The translations under genes and the position numbers were made by a program. Under the pieces are notes generated by a model. It had not been told where the DNA came from. It saw only the letters and a program-made list of their open reading frames with translations, and did no database searches. From positions 1-46,512 of the forward strand of contig RPRC01000091.1 of NCBI GenBank assembly GCA_003857395.1: a DNA stretch of 46,512 bases, read 5' to 3'. Source of the stretch: Geobacter sp. Lineage in GTDB: Bacteria; Desulfobacterota; Desulfuromonadia; Geobacterales; Geobacteraceae. Positions within the stretch are counted from its first letter, which is position 1; each line of letters starts with the position of its first letter. This document shows positions 16,134-27,048 of the stretch, piece after piece.

Positions 16134-18566
16134 ATGGAAAACAATCAGGAAAAGGAAGAGCTCAAAATACCGGAAACACTCCCTTTGCTTCCTGTGCGTG
16201 ATGTAGTGGTGTATCCCTATATGATCATCCCCCTTTTTGTGGGGAGAGAAATATCCATCAGTGCAGTTGACTGGGCGTTATCCCGCGACAGACTCATCTT
16301 TCTGGCAACCCAGAAAGATATTGCCGATGAAGAACCGTCAGCGGACGACATCTACACTGTCGGCACTGTAGCAATGATCATGCGGATGCTCAAACTTCCC
16401 GACGGACGGGTAAAGATCCTCGTCCAGGGACTCGCCAAGGCGCAAATCACTGAATTTGTCGAATCAAAACCATTTTTCTCCGTACGTATCGATCGAATTG
16501 TCGAGCCCGTAGTATCTGAGACATCCCTGGAGACGGAAGCATTTCTCCGCACCATTAAAGAGCAGATCACAAAAATGACCTCGCTGGGAAAGAGTATCTC
16601 CTCCGAGGTAACCGTCATCCTTGAGAACATGCAGGACCCGGGAAGTCTTGCGGATCTCATTGCCAGCAATATAGGCCTGAAGGTGGATGAGGCCCAAAAA
16701 CTCCTCGAAATATTCGATCCGATCGAACGCTTAAAGAAAGTGAGCGAGTATCTCAACAAAGAAATAGAACTCCTCTCCATGCAGGCCCGCATCCAGTCGG
16801 CGGCAAAAGAGGAGATGGGTAAGTCCCAGAGAGAATACTTCCTTCGCGAACAGCTGCGGGCAATTCAGCAAGAACTGGGCGAAGCCGATGCCCGTTCGGA
16901 GGAGATGACTGATCTCCGCAAAGCCATAGAAGACGCAAAGATGCCGGCAACTGCGGAAAAGGAAGCCCTCAAGCAACTCGGGCGTCTTGAACAGATGCAT
17001 CCCGATGCAGCCGAATCCAATATGCTTCGCACCTATCTGGACTGGTTGGTGGAACTTCCCTGGAGCAAATCGACAAAGGACATTCTCGACATTAAACGGG
17101 CACGAACAATCCTTGATGAGGACCATTACTACCTGGAAAAAATCAAGGATCGGATCTTGGAGTTCCTCGCAGTTCGTAAACTCAAGAAAAAAATGAAGGG
17201 CCCCATTCTCTGCTTTGTGGGCCCTCCGGGGGTCGGAAAGACCTCGCTCGGGAAATCCATCGCCCGGGCCATGGGTCGTAAGTTTCTACGTATCTCTCTT
17301 GGCGGCGTCAGAGATGAAGCCGAGATGAGAGGTCATCGGCGCACATATGTGGGCGCACTTCCAGGTAGAATCATCCAGGGGCTGAAGCAGGGCGGGTCCA
17401 ACAACCCCGTGTTCATGCTCGACGAAATCGACAAACTCGGTTCGGATTTCCGCGGCGACCCCTCATCGGCACTGCTGGAAATTCTTGACCCGGAACAGAA
17501 TCACGCCTTCTCGGATCACTACATCAATCTGCCCTTCAACCTCTCCAATGTAATGTTCATCGCAACGGCAAATCAGATGGATCCCGTCCCGAGCGCACTG
17601 CGCGACAGGATGGAGGTGATCCGACTGGCCGGTTATACGGAAGAAGAAAAACTTGAAATCTCGAAACGCTACCTCATCCCTCGCCAGATAACAGAAAACG
17701 GGATTAGCGAGGATATCGTCTCCTTCTCCGATGAAGCGATCAAGACAATCATCTCCAAATATACCCGGGAGGCGGGGTTGAGAAACCTGGAAAGGGAAAT
17801 CGGCTCCATTTGCCGTAAAGTTGCCCGCAAAGTAGCCGAAGGGAAGAAACAGCGAACCGTCATCACTGCCAACTCAATCGCCAAATACCTCGGCCCGCCG
17901 AAATTTCTCCGCGAAATGGAAATGGAAAGCAACGAGATCGGAGTTGCGACCGGGCTTGCCTGGACACCGGTGGGAGGCGAGGTTCTCTTTGTGGAAGCCA
18001 CCATTATGAAGGGCAAGGGTGGCCTGACCCTGACCGGGCAATTGGGCGACGTCATGAAAGAATCGGCACAGGCTGCCCTCTCTTTCATTCGGTCGAAAAC
18101 AACCGAATTTCTTCTCCCTGACGACTTTTACACCAACCTGGAGATCCATGTTCATGTCCCTGCCGGAGCAATCCCAAAAGACGGGCCCTCCGCGGGAATA
18201 ACCATGGCCACGGCGCTGGTCTCAGCTCTCACGAAAATACCGGTCCGCAGGGATGTGGCAATGACCGGCGAGATTACTCTGCGCGGCAAGGTCCTCCCCA
18301 TCGGCGGCCTGAAGGAAAAGATGCTGGCAGCCATCAGGGCCGGAATTACAACCATCATCATTCCTGAGCAGAACAGGAAAGATCTGGACGAGATACCGAA
18401 GCATATTCTGAAAAAGATCAAGATCGTTTCTGCTTCGAACATTGACGAAGTACTGAAACTGGCTTTGGAAAAATTCCCGCCGGCACCGACACCGGCCAGG
18501 AGCACACCCAGCAAGCAGAAGACACCTGTTCGCCGGGCACCTTCATCGCCAAAGGTAGTTTCTTGA
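16134..18566 (+). CDS. lon: ATP-dependent protease Lon
   Basis: An 810-residue cytoplasmic protease that degrades damaged and regulatory proteins. It contains the N-terminal LON substrate-binding domain (about residues 14-210) and a coiled-coil region. The AAA+ module has Walker A GPPGVGKT at 363-370. The C-terminal protease domain has the catalytic dyad Ser686 (KDGPSAG) and Lys729 (GGLKEK). A strong AAGGAGAAGG ribosome binding site precedes the ATG. The last 30 residues form a proline/threonine-rich tail. Its stop overlaps the thiL TTG start by a few bases. The inverted repeat upstream suggests regulation, probably by stress. Confidence 0.97.
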   Translation: MENNQEKEELKIPETLPLLPVRDVVVYPYMIIPLFVGREISISAVDWALSRDRLIFLATQKDIADEEPSADDIYTVGTVAMIMRMLKLPDGRVKILVQGLAKAQITEFVESKPFFSVRIDRIVEPVVSETSLETEAFLRTIKEQITKMTSLGKSISSEVTVILENMQDPGSLADLIASNIGLKVDEAQKLLEIFDPIERLKKVSEYLNKEIELLSMQARIQSAAKEEMGKSQREYFLREQLRAIQQELGEADARSEEMTDLRKAIEDAKMPATAEKEALKQLGRLEQMHPDAAESNMLRTYLDWLVELPWSKSTKDILDIKRARTILDEDHYYLEKIKDRILEFLAVRKLKKKMKGPILCFVGPPGVGKTSLGKSIARAMGRKFLRISLGGVRDEAEMRGHRRTYVGALPGRIIQGLKQGGSNNPVFMLDEIDKLGSDFRGDPSSALLEILDPEQNHAFSDHYINLPFNLSNVMFIATANQMDPVPSALRDRMEVIRLAGYTEEEKLEISKRYLIPRQITENGISEDIVSFSDEAIKTIISKYTREAGLRNLEREIGSICRKVARKVAEGKKQRTVITANSIAKYLGPPKFLREMEMESNEIGVATGLAWTPVGGEVLFVEATIMKGKGGLTLTGQLGDVMKESAQAALSFIRSKTTEFLLPDDFYTNLEIHVHVPAGAIPKDGPSAGITMATALVSALTKIPVRRDVAMTGEITLRGKVLPIGGLKEKMLAAIRAGITTIIIPEQNRKDLDEIPKHILKKIKIVSASNIDEVLKLALEKFPPAPTPARSTPSKQKTPVRRAPSSPKVVS

Positions 18567-19573
18567 CAGACGAAGCAGATCTGAAGACACTTGGTGAATT
18601 CGGTCTTATTGATCGAATTGCGCGGCAGTTATCCGCCGGGACGGGTGTGGTTCTCGGCATCGGAGATGATGCTGCCGCCTACACACCCTCTCCCGGCCGT
18701 CTCAGCCTCATTACCACCGACATGTTGATCGAAGGGATCCATTTCGATCTCTCTTTCTGCGACCCACTTTCCTTGGGAAAAAAAACTGTATCGGCCAACC
18801 TCTCCGACATTGCAGCAATGGGAGGCAACCCACGGTTCTTTCTACTCTCTCTGGCAATTCCTCCAGCGATGACCCTCGACTTTCTGGACACCTGCATCAA
18901 AGGAATGCTGCAGCGGGCCGAACAGTTCGATGTTCACTTGATCGGTGGGGACACCTGTTCGTCGTCAGGGCCGCTGGTAATTTCCCTGACGGTTCTTGGC
19001 GAGCAAACCCCGGAGTTGCTCGTACGACGTTCCGGGGCGCAACCGGGAGACCAGATATGCGTAACCGGAACAATCGGTGATTCGGCCCTCGGACTCTGCC
19101 TCCTGCAACAGGGCGAAAGGCTGGGCAACGCCATCATACGCCATCTCGACCCGGAACCGAGAGTATATGAGGGACTGGCCTTGGCCGAAGCAACCATCCC
19201 CTCGTCAATGATCGACCTGAGCGATGGTCTTCTTGCCGACCTGGGGCACATCCTGGACCTTTCCTCCGTGGGCGCACAAGTATTTTCAGAGGCGTTGCCT
19301 CTTTCGGAAACTTTTCGGGAACACTTCCCCACGGTAACGGAAAAAGCCTTATCTCTGGCCCTCGCAGGTGGCGAAGACTATGAACTCCTCTTCACCGTGC
19401 CCCCCGAAAAAATCCCCAAGGTCTTCCCTCTCCTGGACAAACTGGGTACTCAAGTCTCGGTTATCGGCACCATAACGGCAGAAAGGAATCTAGCCGTAAT
19501 TGGACCCGACGGCAGGGAGATCTCCCTGCAAAGGAAAGGTTTCGACCATTTTTCTGAACGGGATAAAAAGTGA
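18563..19573 (+). CDS. thiL: Thiamine-monophosphate kinase ThiL
   Basis: A 336-residue enzyme that phosphorylates thiamine monophosphate to the active cofactor thiamine diphosphate. Family marks are GEFGLIDRI at the N-terminus, GIGDDAA, the magnesium-binding [28 protein letters not shown] and the late [10 protein letters not shown]. The start is a TTG overlapping the lon stop codon (TTGA), so translation is probably coupled to lon. The length is normal. No other thiamine gene is nearby. Confidence 0.95.
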   Translation: MTDEADLKTLGEFGLIDRIARQLSAGTGVVLGIGDDAAAYTPSPGRLSLITTDMLIEGIHFDLSFCDPLSLGKKTVSANLSDIAAMGGNPRFFLLSLAIPPAMTLDFLDTCIKGMLQRAEQFDVHLIGGDTCSSSGPLVISLTVLGEQTPELLVRRSGAQPGDQICVTGTIGDSALGLCLLQQGERLGNAIIRHLDPEPRVYEGLALAEATIPSSMIDLSDGLLADLGHILDLSSVGAQVFSEALPLSETFREHFPTVTEKALSLALAGGEDYELLFTVPPEKIPKVFPLLDKLGTQVSVIGTITAERNLAVIGPDGREISLQRKGFDHFSERDKK

Positions 19574-19677
19574 AGAGGACGGCATCGAGGCACATCACGG
19601 GTATCAGCAGCGGAAAGAGCCAGGGAAGTCGAGCGCTTCTCCAAATTTTAAAAATGCCGGGAAGTCCCTAACGAACA

Positions 19678-20538
19678 ATGCAACGAACAAAAAAACGCTA
19701 TGATTCTCTCGGAAAGGATACTGCTGAAATTCCCGATCGGGTATATGACAGGATTTGCCGCACCCTGAAAAACCTGGGGGGATTCCAGTTGCATGGCTAT
19801 AAAGACGCCTGTATAAAACGACGGATTTCTGCGCGAATCCGTTCCGTAGGGTGTGCTTCAGCAATGGAATATGCTGACTTCCTTTCGCTGAACAGAACCG
19901 AACCAGCTCAACTGATCAAAATGCTCACCATTCATGTGAGCAAATTCTTCCGGAATCAGAACACCTTTAACAAGCTTCGCGATCAAATACTCCCCAGCCT
20001 TTTTTCCGGCTGCATTCAGGAAGGGCGGGATGGCCTTGATATCCAGAGCATCGGTTGCTCAAGCGGAGAAGAGCCGTATTCACTCGCGCTGATCCTCCGC
20101 AATTCCTTTTCTCACGAGATGTCGCGGGTGAATGTCTCCATCCGCGCTATGGACATCGATGCAGAAGTACTGCGGGTTGCTGCCGAAGCTGCCTATGACC
20201 AGGACCGCATGGACGAAACGCCTTCTGCCATAAAGGATCGCTACTTCACCTTTCAAGACGGCAAATATCGGCTTGCCTCCGAAATACGGGGCATGGTTTC
20301 CTTTCATCGTCAGGACATGCTTCGTCTGGTGCCATTAGAAAAATGCGATCTCATTCTCTGTCGAAACGTCCTTATCTATCTTGAGCGCAGCCACCAGGAA
20401 GCGCTCTTACAGAGGTTCGCCGACTCTCTCCGGACAGGGGGAATCCTGGTCTTGGGCAAAACAGAAAACCTGATGGGTGAAGTGCGGGATCGATACCAGA
20501 CCCTGTGCCCAATCGAACGCATTTACCGGAAAAAATAG
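19678..20538 (+). CDS. cheR: Chemotaxis protein methyltransferase CheR
   Basis: A 286-residue SAM-dependent glutamate methyltransferase acting on chemoreceptors. It has the all-alpha N-terminal CheR domain (about residues 20-90, with the RRISARIRS basic stretch) and the catalytic domain with the SAM motif GCSSGEEPYSLAL. The DMDIDAEVL and DLILCRNVLIYL segments are typical of CheR. It begins a four-gene chemosensory unit (cheR-mcp-cheW-cheA). No cheB or cheY is present in the window. The ribosome binding site in front of the ATG is weak. Confidence 0.95.
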   Translation: MQRTKKRYDSLGKDTAEIPDRVYDRICRTLKNLGGFQLHGYKDACIKRRISARIRSVGCASAMEYADFLSLNRTEPAQLIKMLTIHVSKFFRNQNTFNKLRDQILPSLFSGCIQEGRDGLDIQSIGCSSGEEPYSLALILRNSFSHEMSRVNVSIRAMDIDAEVLRVAAEAAYDQDRMDETPSAIKDRYFTFQDGKYRLASEIRGMVSFHRQDMLRLVPLEKCDLILCRNVLIYLERSHQEALLQRFADSLRTGGILVLGKTENLMGEVRDRYQTLCPIERIYRKK

Positions 20539-20615
20539 CACCTGTTACCCTGACAACGTACCCGTGTGTAATCAAAACAGCATAGTATTTCTGTTCCTTC
20601 TGAAAGGAGAATTTC

Positions 20616-21896
20616 ATGCGTATACCGATCGGATACAAATTCATCCTCGGATTTGTTGTGGTTGTGGCGGCGGTTGCTTTCGCTCCCAGCGGAGTCCAAC
20701 TTCTCGGCTATTCACCAGAGAGCACCAAACTCTTGACCTTCGCCGTGGCACTCACCATCGGACTGATCCTCGGCTGGATTTTCTCCAAGACCTTCACCAG
20801 AAACATTACCCGACTGAATGAATCCGCCGAAGCCATCAGCAGAGGTGATCTTACGAAAGAAATCGTCCTCGTCAAAACCCGCTTTCCCGATGAAACAATT
20901 GACATGGGTCTCTCCATCCATCGCATGATGGAACATCTCCGGGATCTTGTCAGGAGCATTCGGGAAATTTCTGAAAAGGTTTCCGAATCGGCAAAGACCC
21001 TTTCTTCAACAGCCCTCGAAATAAATGCCTCCACCGAAGAGGTCGCCTTTGCTGTGGAACATATTTCCCGCGGTGCGGAAAACCAGGCTGAAATGGTAAG
21101 TAAAAGCTCCAAAGTTATCCATGAGATGGCCATTTCCATCGAACTGGTCGCTAAAAGAGCACGGGAAGCGTCCGGAGCAGCCAGGGAGACAAGCCTGACT
21201 GCCCGACGAGGCGGCGAACAGTCCAAAGAACTCCTGGAAAAAATGAGGGGCTTCTTCGACCGGGTCGAACAGAGCGGGCGACAGTTCATGGAGTTCAATG
21301 CAAAGCTGCAACGAGTAGGAAAAATCGCGGATTTCATCGGTGACGTTGCCCGCCAGACAAACATGCTTGCCCTGAACGCTTCCATTGAAGCGGCACGTGC
21401 CGGTGAATACGGCAAGGGATTTGCGGTTGTCGCGGAAGAAGTACGAAAGCTTTCGGAAGGAGCAGGCAGATCGGCCGAGGACATTCTTGAACTGATCAGC
21501 GGAATCAGGGAAGAAAGTCATCGCGTACAAGACACGATTCTGGAGATTTCTAAAAACATTGGCGAAGGCAAGAAAAACATTGACATAACAGCGGATTCTT
21601 TCCGGGAAATAATGGAAACGGTAGTAGAAACCGAGCGCAAGACCAACAGTATTGCCGACATGTCGGCCATGCAGACTGATGGTGCCGGCCAGATGGTCAC
21701 GAACGTGGATGAAATTGCCAAGGTGGCTGAAGATAACGCCGCATCTACTGAGCAGGTTTCCGCCGCGACCCAGGAACAGGCGGTTGCCATGCAGGAAATG
21801 GCCTTGGCTGCCCGTGAACTGGCGGCCCTCTCCGACAGCCTTCTCCAAAGCGTTGAGCGCTTTACCCTTCCCCCGAAGGAGGATCATGTCCGATGA
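20616..21896 (+). CDS. Methyl-accepting chemotaxis protein without periplasmic sensor domain
   Basis: A 426-residue receptor. Two closely spaced transmembrane helices (about residues 7-29 and 40-60) leave only about ten residues between them, so there is no periplasmic ligand domain. A HAMP-like segment follows (about 60-115), then the long coiled-coil signalling domain. The hairpin tip is [20 protein letters not shown] at about 245-265, where CheA and CheW bind. There is no C-terminal CheR-tethering pentapeptide. It probably senses a membrane or cytoplasmic signal, or input through a partner. The AAAGGAG site precedes the ATG; the end overlaps cheW by four bases. Confidence 0.92.
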   Translation: MRIPIGYKFILGFVVVVAAVAFAPSGVQLLGYSPESTKLLTFAVALTIGLILGWIFSKTFTRNITRLNESAEAISRGDLTKEIVLVKTRFPDETIDMGLSIHRMMEHLRDLVRSIREISEKVSESAKTLSSTALEINASTEEVAFAVEHISRGAENQAEMVSKSSKVIHEMAISIELVAKRAREASGAARETSLTARRGGEQSKELLEKMRGFFDRVEQSGRQFMEFNAKLQRVGKIADFIGDVARQTNMLALNASIEAARAGEYGKGFAVVAEEVRKLSEGAGRSAEDILELISGIREESHRVQDTILEISKNIGEGKKNIDITADSFREIMETVVETERKTNSIADMSAMQTDGAGQMVTNVDEIAKVAEDNAASTEQVSAATQEQAVAMQEMALAARELAALSDSLLQSVERFTLPPKEDHVR

Positions 21897-22366
21897 GCGG
21901 CCGCGGCAGGCGCTTCCTCATCTTCACTCTGTGCGGCGATCGCTTTGCCATGAATGTCAGCGATCTCGCAGAGGTCATGGAAACAACCCCTACGTTCCCG
22001 ATACCAAAGGCGCCAAAATCCTTTCTCGGGGTCATGAATTTTCACGGGGCTCCGATACCGGTGCTCGATCTGGCATCCTTCCTCCATGGTGATCCGCCAA
22101 AAAGCGCGGGGAGGATCCTGATCCTTGACCACAAAATAGGTTCGCTGGCGCTTAGGATAGATACAGTTGAGCGTATCGTCTCCGACATTCGAGGACTGCA
22201 GATCCAGCAGGATGAGGGTTCCTACGTGCGCCAGTCGATCCTGTTCAACACTGATAAGATACCGCTTTTTGCTCTGGATATTCTTATGACCGAGCTGGAG
22301 AACGAGGTGCGCACTGGGTGCAAGAAAAGCGAAAGTTGCCCCGGAGTAAAGGAAGAAAAAGAATGA
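21893..22366 (+). CDS. cheW: Chemotaxis adaptor CheW
   Basis: A 157-residue adaptor built from one CheW-like SH3-type domain (about residues 5-140), with [15 protein letters not shown], a [14 protein letters not shown] segment and a C-terminal LFALDI. It couples the receptor to CheA. The ATG overlaps the mcp stop as ATGA. A charged lysine/glutamate-rich tail (about residues 143-157) follows the domain. Confidence 0.92.
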   Translation: MSGRGRRFLIFTLCGDRFAMNVSDLAEVMETTPTFPIPKAPKSFLGVMNFHGAPIPVLDLASFLHGDPPKSAGRILILDHKIGSLALRIDTVERIVSDIRGLQIQQDEGSYVRQSILFNTDKIPLFALDILMTELENEVRTGCKKSESCPGVKEEKE

Positions 22367-22389
22367 CACCAGTACGGAGAACCGCATAA

Positions 22390-24030
22390 ATGGACATGTC
22401 CCAGTACAAGGATCTGTTCGTCTCCGAAGTCAGGGAACACCTCCAGGGTATGAATGAGGCGATCGTCGCACTGGAAGGAAACCCCGAAGACCGGGAGCAG
22501 ATCGACTTCCTGTTCAGGATGGCCCATTCCATCAAAGGGATGGCTGCCTCCATGGGATATGGCGAGATGACAGAACTCTCCCATAAAATGGAAGATCTCA
22601 TGGACCGGATCCGGAAGGGGACTATCGGTTTTGTTTCCGCTGTTGCAGACTTGCTTTTGGAAGGGAGCGACCACCTCTCTACAATGCTGAATGACGTGGA
22701 TGCCGGGGGCAGCGGACAACTCGACATTCTCGATCTGGTACAACGACTGACTGGCTACACTCCGCCCCAAATCGATGAAGCAACGCCGCAGAACAACGGG
22801 AAGGTTACAGAAACCTCTGACAAGTCTCCGGAAATAGCAGCGCCTAAGCAGCTGGGACAGGAAATTATCAGGGTAAAACCCGATTCCCCGCAGAACGTTC
22901 GGGTCAAGACGGAAGTACTTGATACCCTGGTGAACATAACCGGTGAATTGATCACCCACAAGAACCGGATGATTACTCTGTCGCGTGACCTGAATGTCTC
23001 CGCGCTGAGCGAGGCTATTTCCGACCTTTCCCTCCTTGTCAGGGAACTGCATGACGAAGTGCTGAAGGTCAGACTCATGCCCCTTGCCTCCCTTGCGGAC
23101 CGCTTTCCCCGGATTGTCCGCGACTTGGCGAAAAAAAACGGTAAAGAGGTTCTCTTCCAGGTTTCCGGCAAGGAAATAGAGCTGGACAGGGGTATCGTTG
23201 AGGAACTCTCCGACCCCCTGCTCCACCTTTTGCGGAACGCCGTGGATCACGGGCTGGAATTGCCGGCAGATCGCATAGCAGCAGGCAAGAAGCCCGAAGG
23301 CACCATTTCCGTAGATGTTCACCGGGAAAAGAACCGTGTCCTGATCTCGATTACCGATGACGGCAAGGGCATGAATCCTCGACGACTCGTGGATGCCGCC
23401 ATCGAAAAGGGCCTTCTCAGACGGGAAGAAGCAAATCTGTTATCGTCGCAACAGGCCTTGATGCTCGTCTGTCTTCCCGGCTTCTCCACCGCAGCCGAAA
23501 TATCGGACGTTTCCGGACGAGGGGTTGGTATGGATGCTGTTCGCACCACCGTCCAAGCTATTGGCGGGAACCTTTCCATTGAATCGACACCGGGAAAGGG
23601 GAGCTGCTTCACCCTTTCACTGCCACTGACCATCTCCATAATCCAGATACTGCTCGTTGCCTGTTCCTCAATGATTGTCGGGCTTCCCGTGACCAAGGTT
23701 CTCCGGACTGTCGATATCAGAAAGGATTCCGTCTTGCGGCGCGGCAAGAGAAAGTTCTTTCAACTGGGCGACAAGGAGCTCCCCCTTGTAAGCCTCCATC
23801 GTCTGCTCAGTCTCCCACTCTCCCCAATCAAGGGTGAGAGTATCCCTGCTGTCATCATTGAGATCGGTGAACATACCGTGGCACTCATTGTGGACCGGTT
23901 TGTGGGCCAACAGGATGTTTTCGTAAAACCGTTCGGGAGCCCCCTGAACCGGATGAAAGGCTTTTTAGGCGGGGCAATTCTGGGAGACGGTCAAGTAATC
24001 TTTATTATCGATCCGGCCAATCTGCTTTGA
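22390..24030 (+). CDS. cheA: Chemotaxis histidine kinase CheA (short form lacking P2)
   Basis: A 546-residue kinase. The HPt domain (about residues 1-105) carries the phospho-accepting His46 in MAHSIKGMAASMG. A linker of only about 60 residues follows, too short for the CheY/CheB-binding P2 domain. Then come the P3 dimerisation helices (about 165-235), the ATPase domain with LLHLLRNAVDHGLE, DDGKGM and GRGVGMD (about 236-375), and the C-terminal CheW-like domain. All catalytic motifs are present. Lack of P2, with no cheY or cheB nearby, means the response regulator is encoded elsewhere and docks differently. The ATG is 23 bases after cheW. Confidence 0.94.
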   Translation: MDMSQYKDLFVSEVREHLQGMNEAIVALEGNPEDREQIDFLFRMAHSIKGMAASMGYGEMTELSHKMEDLMDRIRKGTIGFVSAVADLLLEGSDHLSTMLNDVDAGGSGQLDILDLVQRLTGYTPPQIDEATPQNNGKVTETSDKSPEIAAPKQLGQEIIRVKPDSPQNVRVKTEVLDTLVNITGELITHKNRMITLSRDLNVSALSEAISDLSLLVRELHDEVLKVRLMPLASLADRFPRIVRDLAKKNGKEVLFQVSGKEIELDRGIVEELSDPLLHLLRNAVDHGLELPADRIAAGKKPEGTISVDVHREKNRVLISITDDGKGMNPRRLVDAAIEKGLLRREEANLLSSQQALMLVCLPGFSTAAEISDVSGRGVGMDAVRTTVQAIGGNLSIESTPGKGSCFTLSLPLTISIIQILLVACSSMIVGLPVTKVLRTVDIRKDSVLRRGKRKFFQLGDKELPLVSLHRLLSLPLSPIKGESIPAVIIEIGEHTVALIVDRFVGQQDVFVKPFGSPLNRMKGFLGGAILGDGQVIFIIDPANLL

Positions 24031-24163
24031 GCGCGGGCGCATCCGCAGGCCTTTCTGTCAGCCAGCCCCTCTGCCAGGATCGGCACGGTGAGAACAGCAA
24101 AAGAAGTTGCACCAAAAATAGACTTATGTCACTATCAGCCGCGTTTTTCTAAAAAGGAACATC

Positions 24164-24883
24164 ATGAAACTATTTATTTCCCTCATTATTTTCTGCGGTA
24201 CCGTTACCTTCAACCTTCTTTCCGCCCCACCGGCGCGGGCGGAAGCGAAACTCAAAGATGTAATTGCCACTGTGGAGCAAAGCTATAACTCCTTGAACGA
24301 TCTGCAGGCAGCCTTTACTCAGAAGACTTATCTGGCTTCGGTAAAGAGAGAACAGAAGGGAAACGGCACACTCTCCATCAAAAAGAAATCCAAGGGTGCG
24401 GCCATGTTCCGTTTCGACTATAAGAAACCGCAGCAACTGATCGTCTCGGATGGTTCCACTGTCTGGTACTATCTCCCGGAAAACAAACAGGTGATGGTTA
24501 GTGATCTGAAGGGTCTCCTCGAAGGAGGGCAGGGAATAACCCTCAATTACCTTACAGGCATCGGCAGGATCTCTCGCGATTTCACCATTAAGCCTTTGAA
24601 TGGAGGACGCGACGCCAAGGGGAACTACCTTCTCGAACTTATTCCGAAAACCCCGAGTCAGAATCTGGCAAAACTCGAGATGACCGTATCGGCAGAAGAC
24701 GTTTCTATTTTCCTCAAAAAAGGAAACATCCGGAACACGTTTCCCATTCTCACCTCGGTCATATACGATCAGTTAGGCACCAAAACAACTATCGGATTCA
24801 GTAACGTACAGGTAAACCGGGGCTTGCCCGCTTCTCTTTTCAAATTCAAGATACCTGCCGGCATGGAGGTTTTGCGTCACTAA
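24164..24883 (+). CDS. lolA: Outer-membrane lipoprotein carrier LolA
   Basis: A 239-residue periplasmic chaperone that ferries lipoproteins from LolCDE to the outer membrane. It has a signal peptide (MKLFISLIIF...ARA), followed by the LolA beta-barrel. Recognisable segments are LQAAFTQKTY, GNGTLSIKKK, MFRFDYKKPQQLIVSDG and VWYYLPENKQV. An AAGGAA ribosome binding site precedes the ATG. The length is normal for delta-type LolA proteins. Confidence 0.9.
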   Translation: MKLFISLIIFCGTVTFNLLSAPPARAEAKLKDVIATVEQSYNSLNDLQAAFTQKTYLASVKREQKGNGTLSIKKKSKGAAMFRFDYKKPQQLIVSDGSTVWYYLPENKQVMVSDLKGLLEGGQGITLNYLTGIGRISRDFTIKPLNGGRDAKGNYLLELIPKTPSQNLAKLEMTVSAEDVSIFLKKGNIRNTFPILTSVIYDQLGTKTTIGFSNVQVNRGLPASLFKFKIPAGMEVLRH

Positions 24884-24987
24884 GCAGCACGATTCGGGCA
24901 GGAAGCGACGTAAGACACCCTGCTCAGGCAGGTTCGGTACTTCCGCCCCGATGATTTCCCCAGGAAAATTATGAAAGGAGGCACACT

Positions 24988-25473
24988 ATGCCGTCATTTG
25001 ATATTGTTTCCAAAGTCGAGATGCAGGAGGTCGATAATGCGGTCAACCAGACCATCAAGGAAATAGCCCAGCGTTACGACTTCAAGAAATCAAAAAGCGA
25101 GGTTTCCCTGGAAAAGGAAACCATCAAAATTCTGGCTGATGATGATTTCCGTCTGAAGGCAATCATTGATATCCTCCAGTCAAAATGCCTGAAGCGGGGT
25201 ATTTCCCTTAAAACGCTGCAGGAAGGCTCCGTCGAATCAGCCTCAGGAGGAATGGTCCGCCAGCTGATCACCATTCAGCAAGGCATCTCGAAAGAAAAAG
25301 GCAAGGAAGTCATTGCCGCCATCAAGGAATCAAAACTGAAAGTACAGGCTCAGATTCAGGACGAGCAGGTACGTGTAACGGGAAAGAATATCGATGATCT
25401 TCAAGAAGTCATCCGGCTATTGAAAGGCAAAGACCTGAACATCGAAATGCAGTTCATAAATTTCAGACAATAG
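24988..25473 (+). CDS. yajQ: YajQ family nucleotide-binding protein
   Basis: A 161-residue protein of the YajQ/UPF0234 family. It starts [20 protein letters not shown], contains [11 protein letters not shown] and ends EMQFINFRQ, all near-invariant in the family. An AAAGGAGG site gives a secure start. Family members bind nucleotides, and some in Xanthomonas and Pseudomonas bind cyclic-di-GMP. That is of interest here because two PilZ proteins are encoded about 5 kb downstream, but the link is inference. Confidence 0.93.
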   Translation: MPSFDIVSKVEMQEVDNAVNQTIKEIAQRYDFKKSKSEVSLEKETIKILADDDFRLKAIIDILQSKCLKRGISLKTLQEGSVESASGGMVRQLITIQQGISKEKGKEVIAAIKESKLKVQAQIQDEQVRVTGKNIDDLQEVIRLLKGKDLNIEMQFINFRQ

Positions 25474-25582
25474 AAACGGGGTAAGGATTACGGGGTACGA
25501 GGTACGGGAGCGAACCTGAATCTCAGTGGCGCAGCCCTGGTTCCTGCTCCTCATCAATTTTACAGGGGAACATTTGAACGAC

Positions 25583-26932
25583 ATGGTAAAAGAAAAAATC
25601 AGTATGGTAAGCCTTGGCTGCCCCAAGAACCTGGTGGACGCGGAGATTATGCTCGGGTTTCTCGACCGGGAAGGCTATGCGATCACTACCGACGAGAAAG
25701 ATGCCGATATCATAATCGTCAATACCTGCGCCTTCATCAAGGAAGCCAAGCAGGAGAGCGTTGACGCTATTCTCGATCTGGCCGACCGAAAAATTGATGG
25801 CCACTGCCGGCTGCTCATCGTAACCGGATGTCTGCCGCAGCGCTACCAGGAACAGCTCTGCCAGGAACTGCCGGAGGTTGACATCTTCATTGGAACGGGA
25901 GATTACCCCCGCATCGCCGAGATCATAGCTGAAAAAAGGGGCACATCCGAACAGCTCCGCTATATCGGCGATCCCAACTTTGTTTTTGACGAAGATTCTC
26001 CTCGGCTCAAGTCAACACCAGTTTACTCTGCTTACTTGAAGATCGCTGAAGGCTGTTCAAATTGCTGTTCCTACTGCGTTATTCCAAGTCTGCGCGGTTC
26101 CTACCGATCCCGACCGGTCGACGCACTGGTAAAAGAGGCCCGGAGACTGGTGGAAGGCGGGGCGCGGGAATTGAACCTCATAGCCCAGGATATAACCAAC
26201 TACGGAGCAGATCTGGAGGGAAGACCTTCCCTGGCGGAATTGATCCGGAAGCTGGTTGAAATCGAGGATCTTCGCTGGATACGCCTGCTTTATGCCTATC
26301 CCAATGGCATAACCGATGACCTCATCCAACTCATCAAGGAAGAAGAGAAAGTCTGCAAATACCTGGACATCCCCCTCCAGCATATCAGCGACCCGATTCT
26401 CAAACAAATGAACCGGCGAGGTACCTCCGAAGAAATCCGCACACTGCTCGGAAAATTACGCTGTGAAGTCCCTGACATAGCCCTGCGAACATCCCTAATC
26501 GTCGGCTTCCCGGGTGAAACTGAGGAAGATTTTAAAAATCTGCTTCAATTTGTCGAAGAGACCCAATTCGACAGACTTGGTGTGTTCTGTTATTCACGGG
26601 AAGAAGGGACTCCTGCCAATGAAATGGCAGACCAGGTCTCGGAACGGATCAAACGGGAACGATACAAGAAGGTCATGAAAGCCCAGTCAAGACTCTCCTT
26701 CAAGCGAAACCGCCGGTTGGTGGGAATGGTAGAAGAGGTGATCGTGGAAGGGTACAGCGAAGAAACAGAACTGCTCCTGAAGGGACGCTCCTCCCGCCAG
26801 GCACCCGACGTCGACGGACAGGTTTATATAACCGCCGGCAACGCCAACGTCGGTGACATCGTACGCCTGAAAATAACCGATTCCTCCGACTACGATCTTA
26901 TCGGTGAAATTTTAGAGGCAGAGCCCGTATAA
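25583..26932 (+). CDS. rimO: Ribosomal protein uS12 methylthiotransferase RimO
   Basis: A radical-SAM enzyme that adds a methylthio group to an aspartate of ribosomal protein uS12. With the ATG at 25583, the N-terminal UPF0004 cysteines are C13 (SLGCPKN), C49 (NTCAF) and C83 (GCLPQRY). The radical-SAM cluster CxxxCxxC is C158, C162 and C165. A TRAM domain closes the protein (about residues 380-449). RimO rather than MiaB is indicated by [12 protein letters not shown] and the [10 protein letters not shown] context. A TTG at 25574, close behind GGGGAA, is an alternative start. The further upstream ATG at 25526 is unlikely. Confidence 0.94.
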   Translation: MVKEKISMVSLGCPKNLVDAEIMLGFLDREGYAITTDEKDADIIIVNTCAFIKEAKQESVDAILDLADRKIDGHCRLLIVTGCLPQRYQEQLCQELPEVDIFIGTGDYPRIAEIIAEKRGTSEQLRYIGDPNFVFDEDSPRLKSTPVYSAYLKIAEGCSNCCSYCVIPSLRGSYRSRPVDALVKEARRLVEGGARELNLIAQDITNYGADLEGRPSLAELIRKLVEIEDLRWIRLLYAYPNGITDDLIQLIKEEEKVCKYLDIPLQHISDPILKQMNRRGTSEEIRTLLGKLRCEVPDIALRTSLIVGFPGETEEDFKNLLQFVEETQFDRLGVFCYSREEGTPANEMADQVSERIKRERYKKVMKAQSRLSFKRNRRLVGMVEEVIVEGYSEETELLLKGRSSRQAPDVDGQVYITAGNANVGDIVRLKITDSSDYDLIGEILEAEPV

Positions 26933-26972
26933 CCCCTCTGTTATCAGACCATCGTAGCGAACGGCTTTTTTC

Positions 26973-27000
26973 TTGACATCAGAGTAAAGTACGTTATTAT
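26973..27000 (+). promoter_or_regulatory. Strong predicted sigma-70 promoter of the DksA-like gene
   Basis: Perfect TTGACA (26973-26978), 16 bases, then TATTAT (26995-27000, five of six matches). It lies just after rimO and about 50 bases before the start codon at 27049, so the DksA-like gene can be expressed independently. Confidence 0.75.
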
Positions 27001-27048
27001 GTCCAATCTTAATTGGCAACATGCGAATATTTTTTCTGAGAGGTCTTG

